From the NCBI GenBank assembly GCA_041554195.1, contig JBFFMJ010000012.1:1-64000 (forward strand): 64,000 bases of DNA, written 5' to 3'. Source of the DNA: JAPHSX01 sp041554195 (GTDB taxonomy: Bacteria > Pseudomonadota > Gammaproteobacteria > Thiohalomonadales > Thiohalomonadaceae). This document shows, piece by piece, positions 52,925 through 62,735 of this stretch. Both the position numbers and the translations under genes were made by a program. The notes beneath the pieces were generated by a model. It saw only the letters and a list, made by a program, of their open reading frames with translations. It did no database searches and had not been told where the DNA came from. The first letter of the stretch is position 1. Each line of letters starts with the position of its first letter.

Positions 52925-53181
52925 ACATACATCCATTATTTTAGGGGAAAACTCTAACGCATCAATTCAACAAGGATTCACTATCGTTCGCCCGGACGCT
53001 CCTGAACTGCGGCAGACGAGACCCAGTCAAGCTATGATATCCTCTACGGAAGGTGCGGGCAGTCTACAAGGGGAGTACGCATGCTCTTATAACAATGGCT
53101 CAATATACGTGCCATTGTGTACGGGTACCGCTGTATGACGACGAACATACTAATGCCCTATTCGTTCCTTAAACCTGTGAG

Positions 53182-53706
53182 CTAAAAGAACCCCGCCAGC
53201 CACAAACGGATCCGCAATCCCCAGCCGGAGGTGTAACCACGGGTGGCAAAACGCACCCGCCCCTCGCTGTCGAGTATAAAGCTGGCAGGTACGGCCTTTA
53301 CGCCGTACTGGCTTGCGAGCCAACTGCGTTCATCATTGACCACCGGGTAGTCAACACCTTGCTGTTTCAGGTAATCACGCACCTCGTCAGGACTCCCCGA
53401 CTGCATCGCTACGGTGATAATGGGAACCTTCCGGGCCACGCTATCGACCATCCCCTGCTCCAGCTCACACACCGGGCACCAGCTCGCCCAGAAATGCACT
53501 ACTGCCGGTTCGCCTTTAAACTGCTGTAGAGAAAAACGCTGGCCTGAGAGTGTTGCGGAGTCAATGGCGGGAGCCACCACTCCTACCGCCTCGCGGGTAA
53601 GAAAGGCCTCCACCGCCAACAAGAGCACGAGCAGAATCGCCAACTGCGCCCCCCAGTTTGCCAGTCGTTTTCCCCAACGGGGTGAGGTTGTCTCTGTCTT
53701 TGTCAT
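53182..53706 (-). CDS. ScsD/TlpA-type periplasmic thioredoxin
   Basis: 174 residues. A membrane anchor near residues 16-35 (NWGAQLAILLVLLLAVEAFL) is followed by a thioredoxin fold with the active site FWASWCPVCELEQ and a cis-proline at VKAVPASFILD. The tail GYTSGWGLRIRLWLAGFF is typical of the ScsD/DsbE-like group. It would act on disulfides in the periplasm. The frame runs 80 codons upstream into the glycosyltransferase gene on the other strand; the ATG at 53704-53706 has AGGG before it, and an ATG at 53727 is an alternative. Confidence 0.85.
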   Translation of the reverse strand: MTKTETTSPRWGKRLANWGAQLAILLVLLLAVEAFLTREAVGVVAPAIDSATLSGQRFSLQQFKGEPAVVHFWASWCPVCELEQGMVDSVARKVPIITVAMQSGSPDEVRDYLKQQGVDYPVVNDERSWLASQYGVKAVPASFILDSEGRVRFATRGYTSGWGLRIRLWLAGFF

Positions 53707-53769
53707 AGCGCCCTGTGTTAGTTTCATCGCTCTACCATCAAACCTGTATCTTACACCGTCGACATAATC

Positions 53770-54783
53770 ATGAGTCACCCGCCACTCGCCGTACTGCTCC
53801 CCTTTTACAATGCCGCCGAGACGCTTGCACAGACGCTCGACTCCATTCTGGCACAGAGCTTTACCGATTTTGTCCTCATTGCGGTGGATGACGGCAGCAG
53901 TGATGACAGCGCAACAATCGTGCGTCACGCCATGCAAGCCGACCACCGCATTGCATTACACCAGCCAGGGCGACAGGGGGTGGTCGGTGCGATGAATCAC
54001 GCGCTACGTCACTGCACCGCCCCCATCTGTGCCCGCATGGATGCCGATGACATCATGGAGCCTGATCGCCTGTATCGACAGTACCACTACCTGCAGGCCA
54101 ATCCACAGATCACGCTACTGGGCAGCCGCGTCTCGCTGTTTCCGTCAGAACAGATCCCGGAGGGGTTTCAGGAATATATCCGCTGGCAGAATAGTTGTCT
54201 CACGCCCCGGCAGATCGCCGACAACATTTACGTGGAACTGCCCATCGCCCACCCCTCGGTAATGTTTCGCCGTGACGCTATTGTTCAGGCTGGCGGCTAC
54301 CGCGACGGCGACTTCCCCGAGGACTACGAACTACTGCTGCGACTGCATCAACACGGGCATCAGATGGCGAAACTGCCGGAGGTTTTGTTGCACTGGCGTG
54401 ACAGCGCAAGCCGCCTTACTCGCACAGACAACCGTTACTCACGCAACGCCTTTGACCGCATTCGCGCCGACTATCTGGCGCGCGACCCACGACTCCAGCA
54501 GGGACGCCCTTTGGCCTATTGGGGAGCCGGACGCAACACACGCAAGCGTAGCGCTCACCTTATTTCGCACGGTCACCCCCCCGATGTGTGGGTAGATATC
54601 GACCCGAAGAAGATCGGCAATGTCGTCGCCGGCGCAATGGTTGTCGCCCCCGAATGGTTAAAACGGGAAGAGAAGCCCTTCGTTCTCAGCTATGTCAGCA
54701 ACCACGGGGCAAGAGAGCTTATTAGCCAGGAGCTGGAGGCCATGGGTTATGGCTGTGGTAGCGATTATTTGGTGGTGGGCTAA
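53770..54783 (+). CDS. Family 2 glycosyltransferase with C-terminal Rossmann-like domain
   Basis: 337 residues. The GT-A fold begins PLAVLLPFYNAAETLAQTLDS, with a DDGSSDDS block near residue 42 and the DxD motif in ARMDADDIMEPDR. From about residue 250 an additional domain has YWGAGRNTRKRSAHLISHG, a nucleotide-binding look. Sugar donor and acceptor are unknown. It is cytosolic or membrane-associated. It is divergent from the thioredoxin gene. Confidence 0.87.
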   Translation: MSHPPLAVLLPFYNAAETLAQTLDSILAQSFTDFVLIAVDDGSSDDSATIVRHAMQADHRIALHQPGRQGVVGAMNHALRHCTAPICARMDADDIMEPDRLYRQYHYLQANPQITLLGSRVSLFPSEQIPEGFQEYIRWQNSCLTPRQIADNIYVELPIAHPSVMFRRDAIVQAGGYRDGDFPEDYELLLRLHQHGHQMAKLPEVLLHWRDSASRLTRTDNRYSRNAFDRIRADYLARDPRLQQGRPLAYWGAGRNTRKRSAHLISHGHPPDVWVDIDPKKIGNVVAGAMVVAPEWLKREEKPFVLSYVSNHGARELISQELEAMGYGCGSDYLVVG

Positions 54784-54792
54784 GTACATAAC

Positions 54793-54825
54793 GGCCTCGC
54801 CAAGCGTGAATAAATCGGCAAGGCC
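54793..54825. terminator. Possible bidirectional hairpin between convergent genes
   Basis: ggcctcgcc and ggcaaggcc pair with one mismatch around a 15-base loop, between the stops of the glycosyltransferase and the antiporter genes. The flanking T-tracts are poor. Confidence 0.4.
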
Positions 54826-56037
54826 TTAATCACGCCGCAATTTTGCCGACACCGCAATGGGCGTCGGATAACGCAGCATAATCCAGTAGGAGGAGAGGAT
54901 AAAGCTGAGCAGCGTCACCAGTTTAATCAGATAGGCGGCACGTTCACCAATCGCCCCGCTCTGCTCGGCCAGTACCGCGATAAACAGTGAAAACTCACTA
55001 ATCTGCGCCAGTCTTACTCCGACCTCCCGCGACATCACCCCACTCTCACCACTGGCAGACAACAGCCGGCGAAAGGCCCAGGGTTTTAGCAACAGCATCA
55101 GCAGCGTTAACAGTAGTGCAGGCCAGAACAGTTCCACTGCCAGAGCCGGATTAAAGGTGGCCCCCAGAGAGAAGAAAAAGAGCACCAGAAAGAAGTCACG
55201 TAACGGTTTAAGATTTTCCGCGATAAAGGTACTGATAGGATTGGTCGCCAGCGCCACCCCGGCGATGAAGGCCCCGATCTCAGCAGAGAGTCCCAACCAC
55301 GAGGCCAGCTCAGCAAAGCCAAGACACCAGCCGATGGCCAGTAAAAAAACATACTCCTGAATGGTGTCGTAACGACGCAACAACGGCAGCAGCAGATAAC
55401 GCGCCCCGAGCAGGGCAGTGGCCACTGTGGCCGGAAGCAGTAACGCCAGCCTTAATACCTGCTGCCACAGGGTTTGCGTGGCATCACCCGTCTGTAGCCA
55501 CAGCAGCAACACAATCGCCACCATATCCTGCAACAACAGGATACTGATAATGAGACCACCGATATGCTGATGGTGTAGCTGTGTTGTCGGCAGAAGTTTC
55601 AAACCAAGGATGGTGCTGGAGAAGATCATCGCCGCGGCGATCAACTGTGCCTCGGCGTGACTGAAACAAAATAGCAACACCACTACATACGAGGGCAAAA
55701 AGAAGAGTAATGAGCTACCAATAGTCACTATTAACGTGGGACGCAACAATCGCAGCAGTTGCTGCGGATGCAGATTAAGTCCCAGTAGAAACAGCAAAAA
55801 GATCACCCCGACCCGCGACAGTTCACGGATCAATGTCGCATCGTTGACCTGCGCCATACCCCACGGCCCCAGCAACATCCCGAGCACTATATAGGCGACC
55901 AGCATCGACTGGCGCGCCGCCAGTGCCAGCGTGGCGATCAGTGCCGCTCCGCTGAAGATTAAAAAGAAGGTAAAGAGGATCGGATCGTGCTGCACCGTCG
56001 GCCCTGCCACTGAGAATGAACCCCAAGTATGAACCAT
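54826..56037 (-). CDS. Kef-type cation:proton antiporter
   Basis: 403 residues with about 11-12 membrane helices of the monovalent cation:proton antiporter-2 family. Typical segments include VGVIFLLFLLGLNLHPQQLL, LLQDMVAIVLLLW and LSAEIGAFIAGVALATNPIS. It has no C-terminal RCK/TrkA domain, so it is shorter than KefB or KefC. The substrate (K+ or Na+) is unknown. The start ATG directly follows GAGGG with almost no spacing, so the exact start is uncertain. Confidence 0.88.
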   Translation of the reverse strand: MVHTWGSFSVAGPTVQHDPILFTFFLIFSGAALIATLALAARQSMLVAYIVLGMLLGPWGMAQVNDATLIRELSRVGVIFLLFLLGLNLHPQQLLRLLRPTLIVTIGSSLLFFLPSYVVVLLFCFSHAEAQLIAAAMIFSSTILGLKLLPTTQLHHQHIGGLIISILLLQDMVAIVLLLWLQTGDATQTLWQQVLRLALLLPATVATALLGARYLLLPLLRRYDTIQEYVFLLAIGWCLGFAELASWLGLSAEIGAFIAGVALATNPISTFIAENLKPLRDFFLVLFFFSLGATFNPALAVELFWPALLLTLLMLLLKPWAFRRLLSASGESGVMSREVGVRLAQISEFSLFIAVLAEQSGAIGERAAYLIKLVTLLSFILSSYWIMLRYPTPIAVSAKLRRD

Positions 56038-56272
56038 CCCTCAGCACTCGCCAGCCGCACTGCTACAGCCGCTGTTATCTCTATCTAGAGTTAGGGGGTC
56101 AAAGAGACAGGAAAGGTCGATGCCTATCCGCGCATCCAGTCGAGCGAAGAACGTCACGAATCCAGGCGCCCCATTGAGGGGGGATCGGCGCAAACAGCAA
56201 CGACGCTAACGCGAACGCCGGCTTACCCTGCTTCGTAATAATGAAAATGAGCCAGGCTCACCCGATGAAGCC

Positions 56273-57655
56273 TCAACCGCACGCGGTATCGACGACTTCG
56301 CCTGTGACCAGAGCAGGCTCTCCCTGCTGCACCAACTGCTTCAGGGTCATCCCATCCAGCACTGTCGCCATCCCCTGATTCAGCTGCTGCATTAACGCCT
56401 CGACCTCGGGTACGGAAACGCAACGCTCCTCATTCTCCTGCTGCTCGGCATCGGCTTCACGCAGGATAGTCAACAGATGCACTATGGTGAGATTTTCAGG
56501 GTCGTGCGCCAGCAGGTACTCTGGAGTCTCAGAGGCACTCTCCAGCAGCAACCCACGCTGTTGCAGTACACACAGCACCTCGTCAAGATTATCCCCCGGC
56601 ACATGCAGCTGCTGTGACAGAGCCTCCAGACTCCATGGTCTCTCGCCACTCTCAAAGTGACGGGCGATCCAGTACATCACCAGAATACCCAGGCGCTCGC
56701 GAAACAGGGCGCTCATCGGCAGGCGCTGATTGCTCAGGCGCACATGTTCCGGGTGTTGGTAGTAGTAGGCGACCTGCGCCCCTACCAGCAGAATCAACCA
56801 GCTCAGGTAGAGCCAGATCATAAAAAGAATGAGAATGGCAAAACCGGAGTAGATCGCCGCATATTTGGTCGAACTGCTGGCAAAGGCGGCAAAGATGATG
56901 CCGGTGGTCTGCCACAACACCCCACCCACCATTGCCCCGACCAGCGCCGCCCGCACCTTGACCTTGATGTTGGGCACGAACATATAGACCAGGGTAAAGG
57001 CGAGGATGATCAGGACAAAGGGCATCAGCTTGGAGAGCAGCACCACCAGAGAGCCGAACGGTTCGATGGCGATCAGGGCCTGCACCACACTGCTGTTCAT
57101 TACCGAGGCGGTCATACCGATGGCGGCAAACACCAGCAACGGGCCAACCAGCATTACGCTTAGGTAGTCACTAAAACGCCGCGACAGGCTGCGGGTGACC
57201 TTGGTGTGCCAGACATAATTAAAGGCCATCTCAATCTTTTGAATCATCGAGATCACCGTGTAGAGCAGCAGCGCCAGACCTACGGCACCCAGCACACCGA
57301 CCTTCATATTTTCGACAAAAGAGAGGATGGTAACGACCAGCTCATTACCCTTTTCGCCCAGCGGTGCCACCAGATTCAGCAACAGGGGCTCCACCTGATT
57401 GTGCACCCCGAAGCCCTTGAGCACGGAAAAGCTCAAGGCGATCAGCGGCACCAGTGATAACAACGTGGTATAGACCAACGACATCGCACGCAGGTTGAGC
57501 TGGCCACTGGAGAGTTCCCGCACCAGCACGAACAACAGACGCAGGGTGCGATAAAAAAGGGTGCGCACACCACTCAGTGCCCCCACATCGGTACGCCACA
57601 ACTCCCCGAAGAGAAAATTCTCCAGCCGCAGATAGAGGCGCTTAAAATGGCTCAT
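56273..57655 (-). CDS. YihY/BrkB-family membrane protein
   Basis: 460 residues. Six membrane helices in the first 290 residues, with the family segments LRAMSLVYTTLLSLVPLIAL and VNLVVPLGEKG-type loop, and the later ALVGAMVGGVLWQTTGIIF. The C-terminal 170 residues form a soluble extension, likely winged-helix-like (YWIARHFESGERPWSLEALS). YihY was once called RNase BN, an error. The true function is unknown. The gap downstream (56038-56272) has no gene. Confidence 0.88.
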   Translation of the reverse strand: MSHFKRLYLRLENFLFGELWRTDVGALSGVRTLFYRTLRLLFVLVRELSSGQLNLRAMSLVYTTLLSLVPLIALSFSVLKGFGVHNQVEPLLLNLVAPLGEKGNELVVTILSFVENMKVGVLGAVGLALLLYTVISMIQKIEMAFNYVWHTKVTRSLSRRFSDYLSVMLVGPLLVFAAIGMTASVMNSSVVQALIAIEPFGSLVVLLSKLMPFVLIILAFTLVYMFVPNIKVKVRAALVGAMVGGVLWQTTGIIFAAFASSSTKYAAIYSGFAILILFMIWLYLSWLILLVGAQVAYYYQHPEHVRLSNQRLPMSALFRERLGILVMYWIARHFESGERPWSLEALSQQLHVPGDNLDEVLCVLQQRGLLLESASETPEYLLAHDPENLTIVHLLTILREADAEQQENEERCVSVPEVEALMQQLNQGMATVLDGMTLKQLVQQGEPALVTGEVVDTACG

Positions 57656-57730
57656 TACTGAATTCCCGTCTTACTCATTATTATTGGAAAATAATATACA
57701 ACAGATGGACGCGGCAGGGCAGGATTGAAA

Positions 57731-58567
57731 TCAGTGCAATACCCGTGGCTGACGTAGTAATTGTGCCAAACGCTGACGTAACGGGGCGGCATCCTGCGCA
57801 TCGGGAGCGAGGTCGAGATAGCGGCTGTAGTCCTCGGCGGCGGCACGTGGGCAGTCGAGCAGCTCGTAGAGTCTGCCGCGCTCACGAAAACTGCTGGGCA
57901 GGTCGGGGACCAACTGCATGATCTTCTGCTGCACCTGTAGCGCCTGCGCCGGTTTGTCATGTTTCATGTAGGCCTGTTTTAGCCTACGCAGCAGTCGCAC
58001 CACCAGGTGGCTGTCATTCACATCGGCGACAAAACCCTGTGTCACCTCGTCGCCCGCCATCTCACCAAAGCGCTGTCGCAGCAGGGCGTGAAGGTCTCCC
58101 TGCTGCAACTGCACCCCACCCGCCACCGGGTCGATGATCACCCCGCCCAGTTCATCGTGATAGCGCACCAGAAAACGACCGGGGAAATCACAGCCCGCCA
58201 GCGGCAGGCCCAGCCAGCGACCGACACAGATATAGAGGATACTGAGCGACAGCGGCTCGCCCGCGCGCTGCTGTAACACCCGGTGCAGCAGCGTGTGGCG
58301 AGGGGCAGGGATATTAGCGGTGGTGCAATGAAATTGCAGCACGTTAAACAGCTGGTCGTTAAGCGCAAAGAGAATATCACCCAGTGCCGCCTCCTCCTCC
58401 AGACGTTCACACACACCCTCGGCAATATCACGGATGTCCTGTACAGCCGCGTCCACGTTCACCGAATCATCCAGTGCCTGCTGCTGGCGCAACACCTCTA
58501 CGGCAAGGTAGTCAGCCGGATAGAACACCATGCGGTGCGAAATAGAGGGGAACACCTTGCGACTCAT
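57731..58567 (-). CDS. SirB1-family transglutaminase-like protein with TPR
   Basis: 278 residues. The transglutaminase-like core carries HRVLQQRAGEPLSLSILYICV and LPLAGCDFPGRFLVRY, then DPVAGG. A C-terminal TPR pair (LKQAYMKHDKPAQALQVQQK and YELLDCPRAAAEDYSRYLDL) follows. The family is often called SirB1/YchA; catalysis is unproven. In other genomes it sits near prfA/prmC, but here it lies between hrpA and the BrkB gene. Confidence 0.88.
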   Translation of the reverse strand: MSRKVFPSISHRMVFYPADYLAVEVLRQQQALDDSVNVDAAVQDIRDIAEGVCERLEEEAALGDILFALNDQLFNVLQFHCTTANIPAPRHTLLHRVLQQRAGEPLSLSILYICVGRWLGLPLAGCDFPGRFLVRYHDELGGVIIDPVAGGVQLQQGDLHALLRQRFGEMAGDEVTQGFVADVNDSHLVVRLLRRLKQAYMKHDKPAQALQVQQKIMQLVPDLPSSFRERGRLYELLDCPRAAAEDYSRYLDLAPDAQDAAPLRQRLAQLLRQPRVLH

Positions 58568-58696
58568 GAGAGGATCACCGATTCAGTCAAACATGATCCG
58601 AGTATAGCCAAGAGAGTAGGATAGTGTAGCGGCTCGGCCTGTCGCGCAAGGGAATAACAGCATCGCCGGCCACCCGGCACACCCCATCACCCCGGG

Positions 58697-61600
58697 TTAA
58701 CCCCGTGGCAGCGCCTTCCAGCGCTTCTCCAGGCGCGGTACCGAGACCGACTCCAGGGTCTTCAGCCCCTCGGCGAAGAGCGAGACGCGCAGCTCCTCCA
58801 GCAACCAGCGAAATTGCAGCAGCTCCCCCTCGCTGCATTGTGATGACTCCTCGCAGCGCTGCCACAGCTTTTGCCACAGAGGTTGCATCGAACGCAGCTG
58901 GGTGCGATCACGAATGACATCCAGCTTGAGTTTCTGTTGACGCTTCTCAATCGCCTGCAGATAACGCGGCAGCTGCAGCAGCCACGGCGGCGGGGTGGCG
59001 GCGACAAAACCGGGGAAGATCAGCCGTCCCAGCTGGTCGTTAATATCGGCCACGCTCTCCAGCCAGTTGGGGGCAATCGACCCCTTGAGTGCCTTTCGCA
59101 CGGTATGATGCGATGCCAGCGCTGCCGCCACCGCCTGTTGTAGCGTCTCGGCGCAGGCCACCAGGCACCCCCGTGCGTCCTGCACCAGTGACTCATAGGC
59201 GGCACGATCACGCGGCGGCACGGCATCTGCGAACAGCGCCTGTTCCACCGCGGCGGTGATCAGGTCCTCCACCAGCGCCTCGCACTTGCCAAGCGGCATA
59301 TAGTGCATACACATGGCGCTGTTTTTCTTCAGCTCCTTGCGCAGGTACTTCACCTTGTCCTGCACCGCCAGCATGAACAGCCGCCGTACCCCGGCACGGT
59401 GCGCCGTGGCCGCCGCCTCCGCCGACTCGAAGGGGCGCACCGCCACGCTCTCCCCCTCATCCACCAGTGCCGGAAAAGCGCTTAGGGTAAGACCACTGCG
59501 CTGCATCGTCACCTGCTCTTGCAGCGTGTCGAAATCCCAGCCGCTCAGACCCTCGCGCTCCCACTCGTAGTGCGACTCAACGTGCAGAGTGGCGCGTACC
59601 TCGCCCGCCAGTTCGGCCTGGATCGCCACCAGCTCACGCCCCTCGCTGATCGTCTTGCCCCGCTCATCAACCACGCGGAAATTCATCCGCAGGTGCGGCG
59701 GCAGCACAGACAGATCCCACGCATCGGCCTCCAGCCGCACCCCGGTCATGCGCAGCAGCTGGTGGGCGAAGGCATCGAGCAGGTCCCCCTCTTCCGCTCG
59801 CAACACCCCGACACAGGCGGAGGCGAAGTTAACCGCCGGGACAAAGTTGCGCCGCAGCGCCTTGGGCAGGCTCTTGATCAGCGCGATCAGTTTATCCTCC
59901 AGCAGCCCCGGCACCAGCCACTCAAAGCGCGCCGCCTCCAGCTGCGGCACCGCCGCCAGCGGCACGATAAGGGTTACCCCGTCGGCGGGATGGCCGGGTT
60001 CAAAGTGGTAATCGAGCTTAAGTGCCATGCTGCCGACCTGCAGCGTCGAGGGGAAGGCCTTCTCACTGATCGAGGCCTCCTCATCGCGCAGCAGGTCCTC
60101 ACGCGTCAGATTGAGCAGCTGCGGCGTCTCGCGCTGCGCCCCCTTCCACCACTTGTCAAAGCTCTTGCCGCTGTAGATCCCCTCGGGAATGCGCGCATCG
60201 TAAAAGGCGTAGAGCACCTCCTCATCGACCAGAATATCGCGGCGGCGCGACTTAGCCTCCATCTGCTCGACCTCCTCCAGCAGCTGGCGATTTTCGCTAA
60301 AGAAGGAGTGGCGGCAGAGCCAGTCCCCCTCGACCAGGGCGTGACGGATAAACAGCTCACGGCTCACCACCGGGTCGATGGGGCCGTAATTGACGCGCCG
60401 CCTGGGCACGATCAGCAGCCCGAACAGGCTCACCTGCTCGTAGGCGCTGACCTGTGCCGGGCGCTTCTCCCAGTGCGCCTCCAGGTAGACCCGCTTGAGC
60501 AGGTTCTTCGCCAGCGGCTCGAGCCAGGCCGGGTCGATCTTCGCCACATCGCGGGCGAACAGCCGTGAGGTCTCCATCAGCTCGCTGGCCACCAGCCACT
60601 TCGGCGGGCTCTTTGCCAGCGCCGAGCCGGGGAAGATCACAAAACGGTTGTTACGCGCCCCCAGATACTCCACCAGCGGCTTGCGCTGCTTCTTACCGCC
60701 CTGCCCCTTTGCCCCCTTCTGCTCGCGCTCATCCTTCAGGCCGATATTGCTCAGCAGACCGCACAGCAGGGCGCGGTGGATCGCCGCATAATCGGCGGCC
60801 TCCTTTTTCGGCACCAGCCCAAGCTCGCGCACCTGCGACAGTAGCTGACCGTGAATGTCGTGCCACTCACGCATGCGCAGGTAATTGAGGAATTCGGTGC
60901 GACACTGCTTGCGCAGCTTGCTGTTGCTCAGGTGGTGCGCCTGCTCGTGGTAGTAGTTCCACAGGTTGAGGTAGGCGAGAAAGTCCGACTCCTCATCGGC
61001 AAAGCGTTTGTGCTTTTCATCCGCCGCCTGTTGCGCCTCCAGCGGCCGCTCGCGCGGATCCTGAATGGTCAGCGCCGAGATGATGATCAGCACCTCATGC
61101 AGACTGCCCTGGCTATCGGCCTCCAGCAGCACGCGGGCGTGGCGCGGGTCGAGCGGCAGGCGGGCCAGCTTGCGCCCCAGCCCGGTAATGTGGCGGCTCC
61201 TATCGACCGCCCCCAGCTCCTGCAGCAGGCGAAAGCCATCGGTAATAAAGCGGCTGTCCGGGGCGTCGATAAAGGGGAAGTTTTCGATATCCCCCAGCCC
61301 CATCATCATCATCTGCAGGATCACGCTGCCCAGATTGGTGCGGCGGATCTCCGGGTCGGTAAACTCGGCGCGGGCGAGAAAATCCTCCTCGCTGTAGAGG
61401 CGGATACAGGTCCCCTCGCTGACCCGCCCGCAGCGCCCGGCGCGCTGGTTGGCCGAGGCCTGCGAGACCGCCTCTATAGGCAGGCGCTGCACCTTGGTGC
61501 GGTGGCTGTAACGGCTGATGCGTGCAAAGCCGGGGTCGATAACAAAACGTATGCCGGGCACCGTGAGCGAGGTCTCGGCCACATTGGTGGCAAGCACAAT

Positions 61601-62620
61601 GCGCCGTCCGCGATGGCTCTTGAAGACCTTATCCTGCTCGCTGGCCGAAAGGCGTGAGAAGAGCGGGATCACCTCGGTGTCGCGCATCTTGTGTTTGGAT
61701 AACAGCTCGGCGGTCTCGCGAATATCGCGCTCTCCGGCGAGGAAAATGAGGATATCGCCCAGCGGGTCGAGGCGCGCCAGCTCATCCACCGCATCGACAA
61801 TCGCGGTGCCCATGTCGCCCTCTTTCTCCTTATCCTGCAACAGCGGGCGGTAGCGGACCTCCACCGGATAGGTGCGCCCCGAGACCTCGATCACCGGTGC
61901 GCCGTTAAAGAACTCGGAGAAGCGCTCGGTGTTAATGGTGGCCGAGGTTATGATGACCTTAAGGTCGGGGCGTTTGGGCAGCAGCTGCTTGAGGTAGCCC
62001 ATGAGAAAATCGATATTCAGGCTGCGCTCGTGGGCCTCGTCGATGATGAGAGTGTCGTAGCGTTCCAGCAGCGGGTCGCTCTGCACCTCGGCCAGCAGGA
62101 TGCCGTCAGTCATCAGTTTAATATGGCTGTGATCACCACCGTGCTCGGTAAAGCGCACCTTGTAGCCGACCGCCGCGCCCAGCGGTGTCTTCAGCTCCTC
62201 GGCGATGCGCGTCGCCACACTGCGCGCAGCAATACGCCGCGGCTGGGTGTGACCGATGGTGCCCGCCACACCACGCCCCAGCTCCAGGCAGATCTTCGGC
62301 AGCTGGGTGGTCTTGCCCGAGCCGGTCTCCCCCGCCACCACCACCACCTGATGCTCCTCAATGGCCGCGGCAATCGTCACACGACGGGCGCTGACCGGCA
62401 GCTCCTCGGGGTACTCCGGCTGCGGCAGCGAGTCCCGGCGCTGCTGCAGCCGTGCCTGCGATTTGGCGATCGCCGCCTCCACCTTCGCCAGCCCCTGGTC
62501 CACCGGCTTACCGCTACGCTGGCGTCGCCACAGGCCATCGAGGCGACGGCGCAGCACACGGCGCTCGGAGAGCATGCAGCTGTCGAGCTCGGCGATCAGC
62601 TTGTTAAATTGAGGGGTCAT
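58697..62620 (-). CDS. hrpA: ATP-dependent RNA helicase HrpA
   Basis: 1307 residues, close to E. coli HrpA. The DEAH-box helicase core has GETGSGKTTQLPKICLELG near residue 98, LIIDEAHERSL near residue 193, SATIN near residue 220 and NQRAGRCGRVSEGTCIRLY near residue 390. A large C-terminal domain follows (DUF3418 type). HrpA acts on mRNA processing and rescues stalled or collided ribosomes in E. coli. Cytosolic. Confidence 0.96.
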   Translation of the reverse strand: MTPQFNKLIAELDSCMLSERRVLRRRLDGLWRRQRSGKPVDQGLAKVEAAIAKSQARLQQRRDSLPQPEYPEELPVSARRVTIAAAIEEHQVVVVAGETGSGKTTQLPKICLELGRGVAGTIGHTQPRRIAARSVATRIAEELKTPLGAAVGYKVRFTEHGGDHSHIKLMTDGILLAEVQSDPLLERYDTLIIDEAHERSLNIDFLMGYLKQLLPKRPDLKVIITSATINTERFSEFFNGAPVIEVSGRTYPVEVRYRPLLQDKEKEGDMGTAIVDAVDELARLDPLGDILIFLAGERDIRETAELLSKHKMRDTEVIPLFSRLSASEQDKVFKSHRGRRIVLATNVAETSLTVPGIRFVIDPGFARISRYSHRTKVQRLPIEAVSQASANQRAGRCGRVSEGTCIRLYSEEDFLARAEFTDPEIRRTNLGSVILQMMMMGLGDIENFPFIDAPDSRFITDGFRLLQELGAVDRSRHITGLGRKLARLPLDPRHARVLLEADSQGSLHEVLIIISALTIQDPRERPLEAQQAADEKHKRFADEESDFLAYLNLWNYYHEQAHHLSNSKLRKQCRTEFLNYLRMREWHDIHGQLLSQVRELGLVPKKEAADYAAIHRALLCGLLSNIGLKDEREQKGAKGQGGKKQRKPLVEYLGARNNRFVIFPGSALAKSPPKWLVASELMETSRLFARDVAKIDPAWLEPLAKNLLKRVYLEAHWEKRPAQVSAYEQVSLFGLLIVPRRRVNYGPIDPVVSRELFIRHALVEGDWLCRHSFFSENRQLLEEVEQMEAKSRRRDILVDEEVLYAFYDARIPEGIYSGKSFDKWWKGAQRETPQLLNLTREDLLRDEEASISEKAFPSTLQVGSMALKLDYHFEPGHPADGVTLIVPLAAVPQLEAARFEWLVPGLLEDKLIALIKSLPKALRRNFVPAVNFASACVGVLRAEEGDLLDAFAHQLLRMTGVRLEADAWDLSVLPPHLRMNFRVVDERGKTISEGRELVAIQAELAGEVRATLHVESHYEWEREGLSGWDFDTLQEQVTMQRSGLTLSAFPALVDEGESVAVRPFESAEAAATAHRAGVRRLFMLAVQDKVKYLRKELKKNSAMCMHYMPLGKCEALVEDLITAAVEQALFADAVPPRDRAAYESLVQDARGCLVACAETLQQAVAAALASHHTVRKALKGSIAPNWLESVADINDQLGRLIFPGFVAATPPPWLLQLPRYLQAIEKRQQKLKLDVIRDRTQLRSMQPLWQKLWQRCEESSQCSEGELLQFRWLLEELRVSLFAEGLKTLESVSVPRLEKRWKALPRG

Positions 62621-62735
62621 GTGGGTAATGTGAATGATGGAGGATAATTGAAGGCGTTGAGATAAATCGACAAAAACAGTTTAGAATTTCATTTTAACCG
62701 ACATGCTTACCCTATAACAGCAACGGAGAGTCCCC

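Noticed and set aside
52925..53181. A ttataac heptamer (53087-53093) and a taacgc run as a possible isolated attC
   Set aside because: No partner core and no complementary arms were found within 150 bp in either orientation.
59519..60568. Plus-strand frame of 349 codons inside hrpA
   Set aside because: It is a shadow of the helicase gene with no motif. Similar frames occur opposite valS, the SulP gene and uup.
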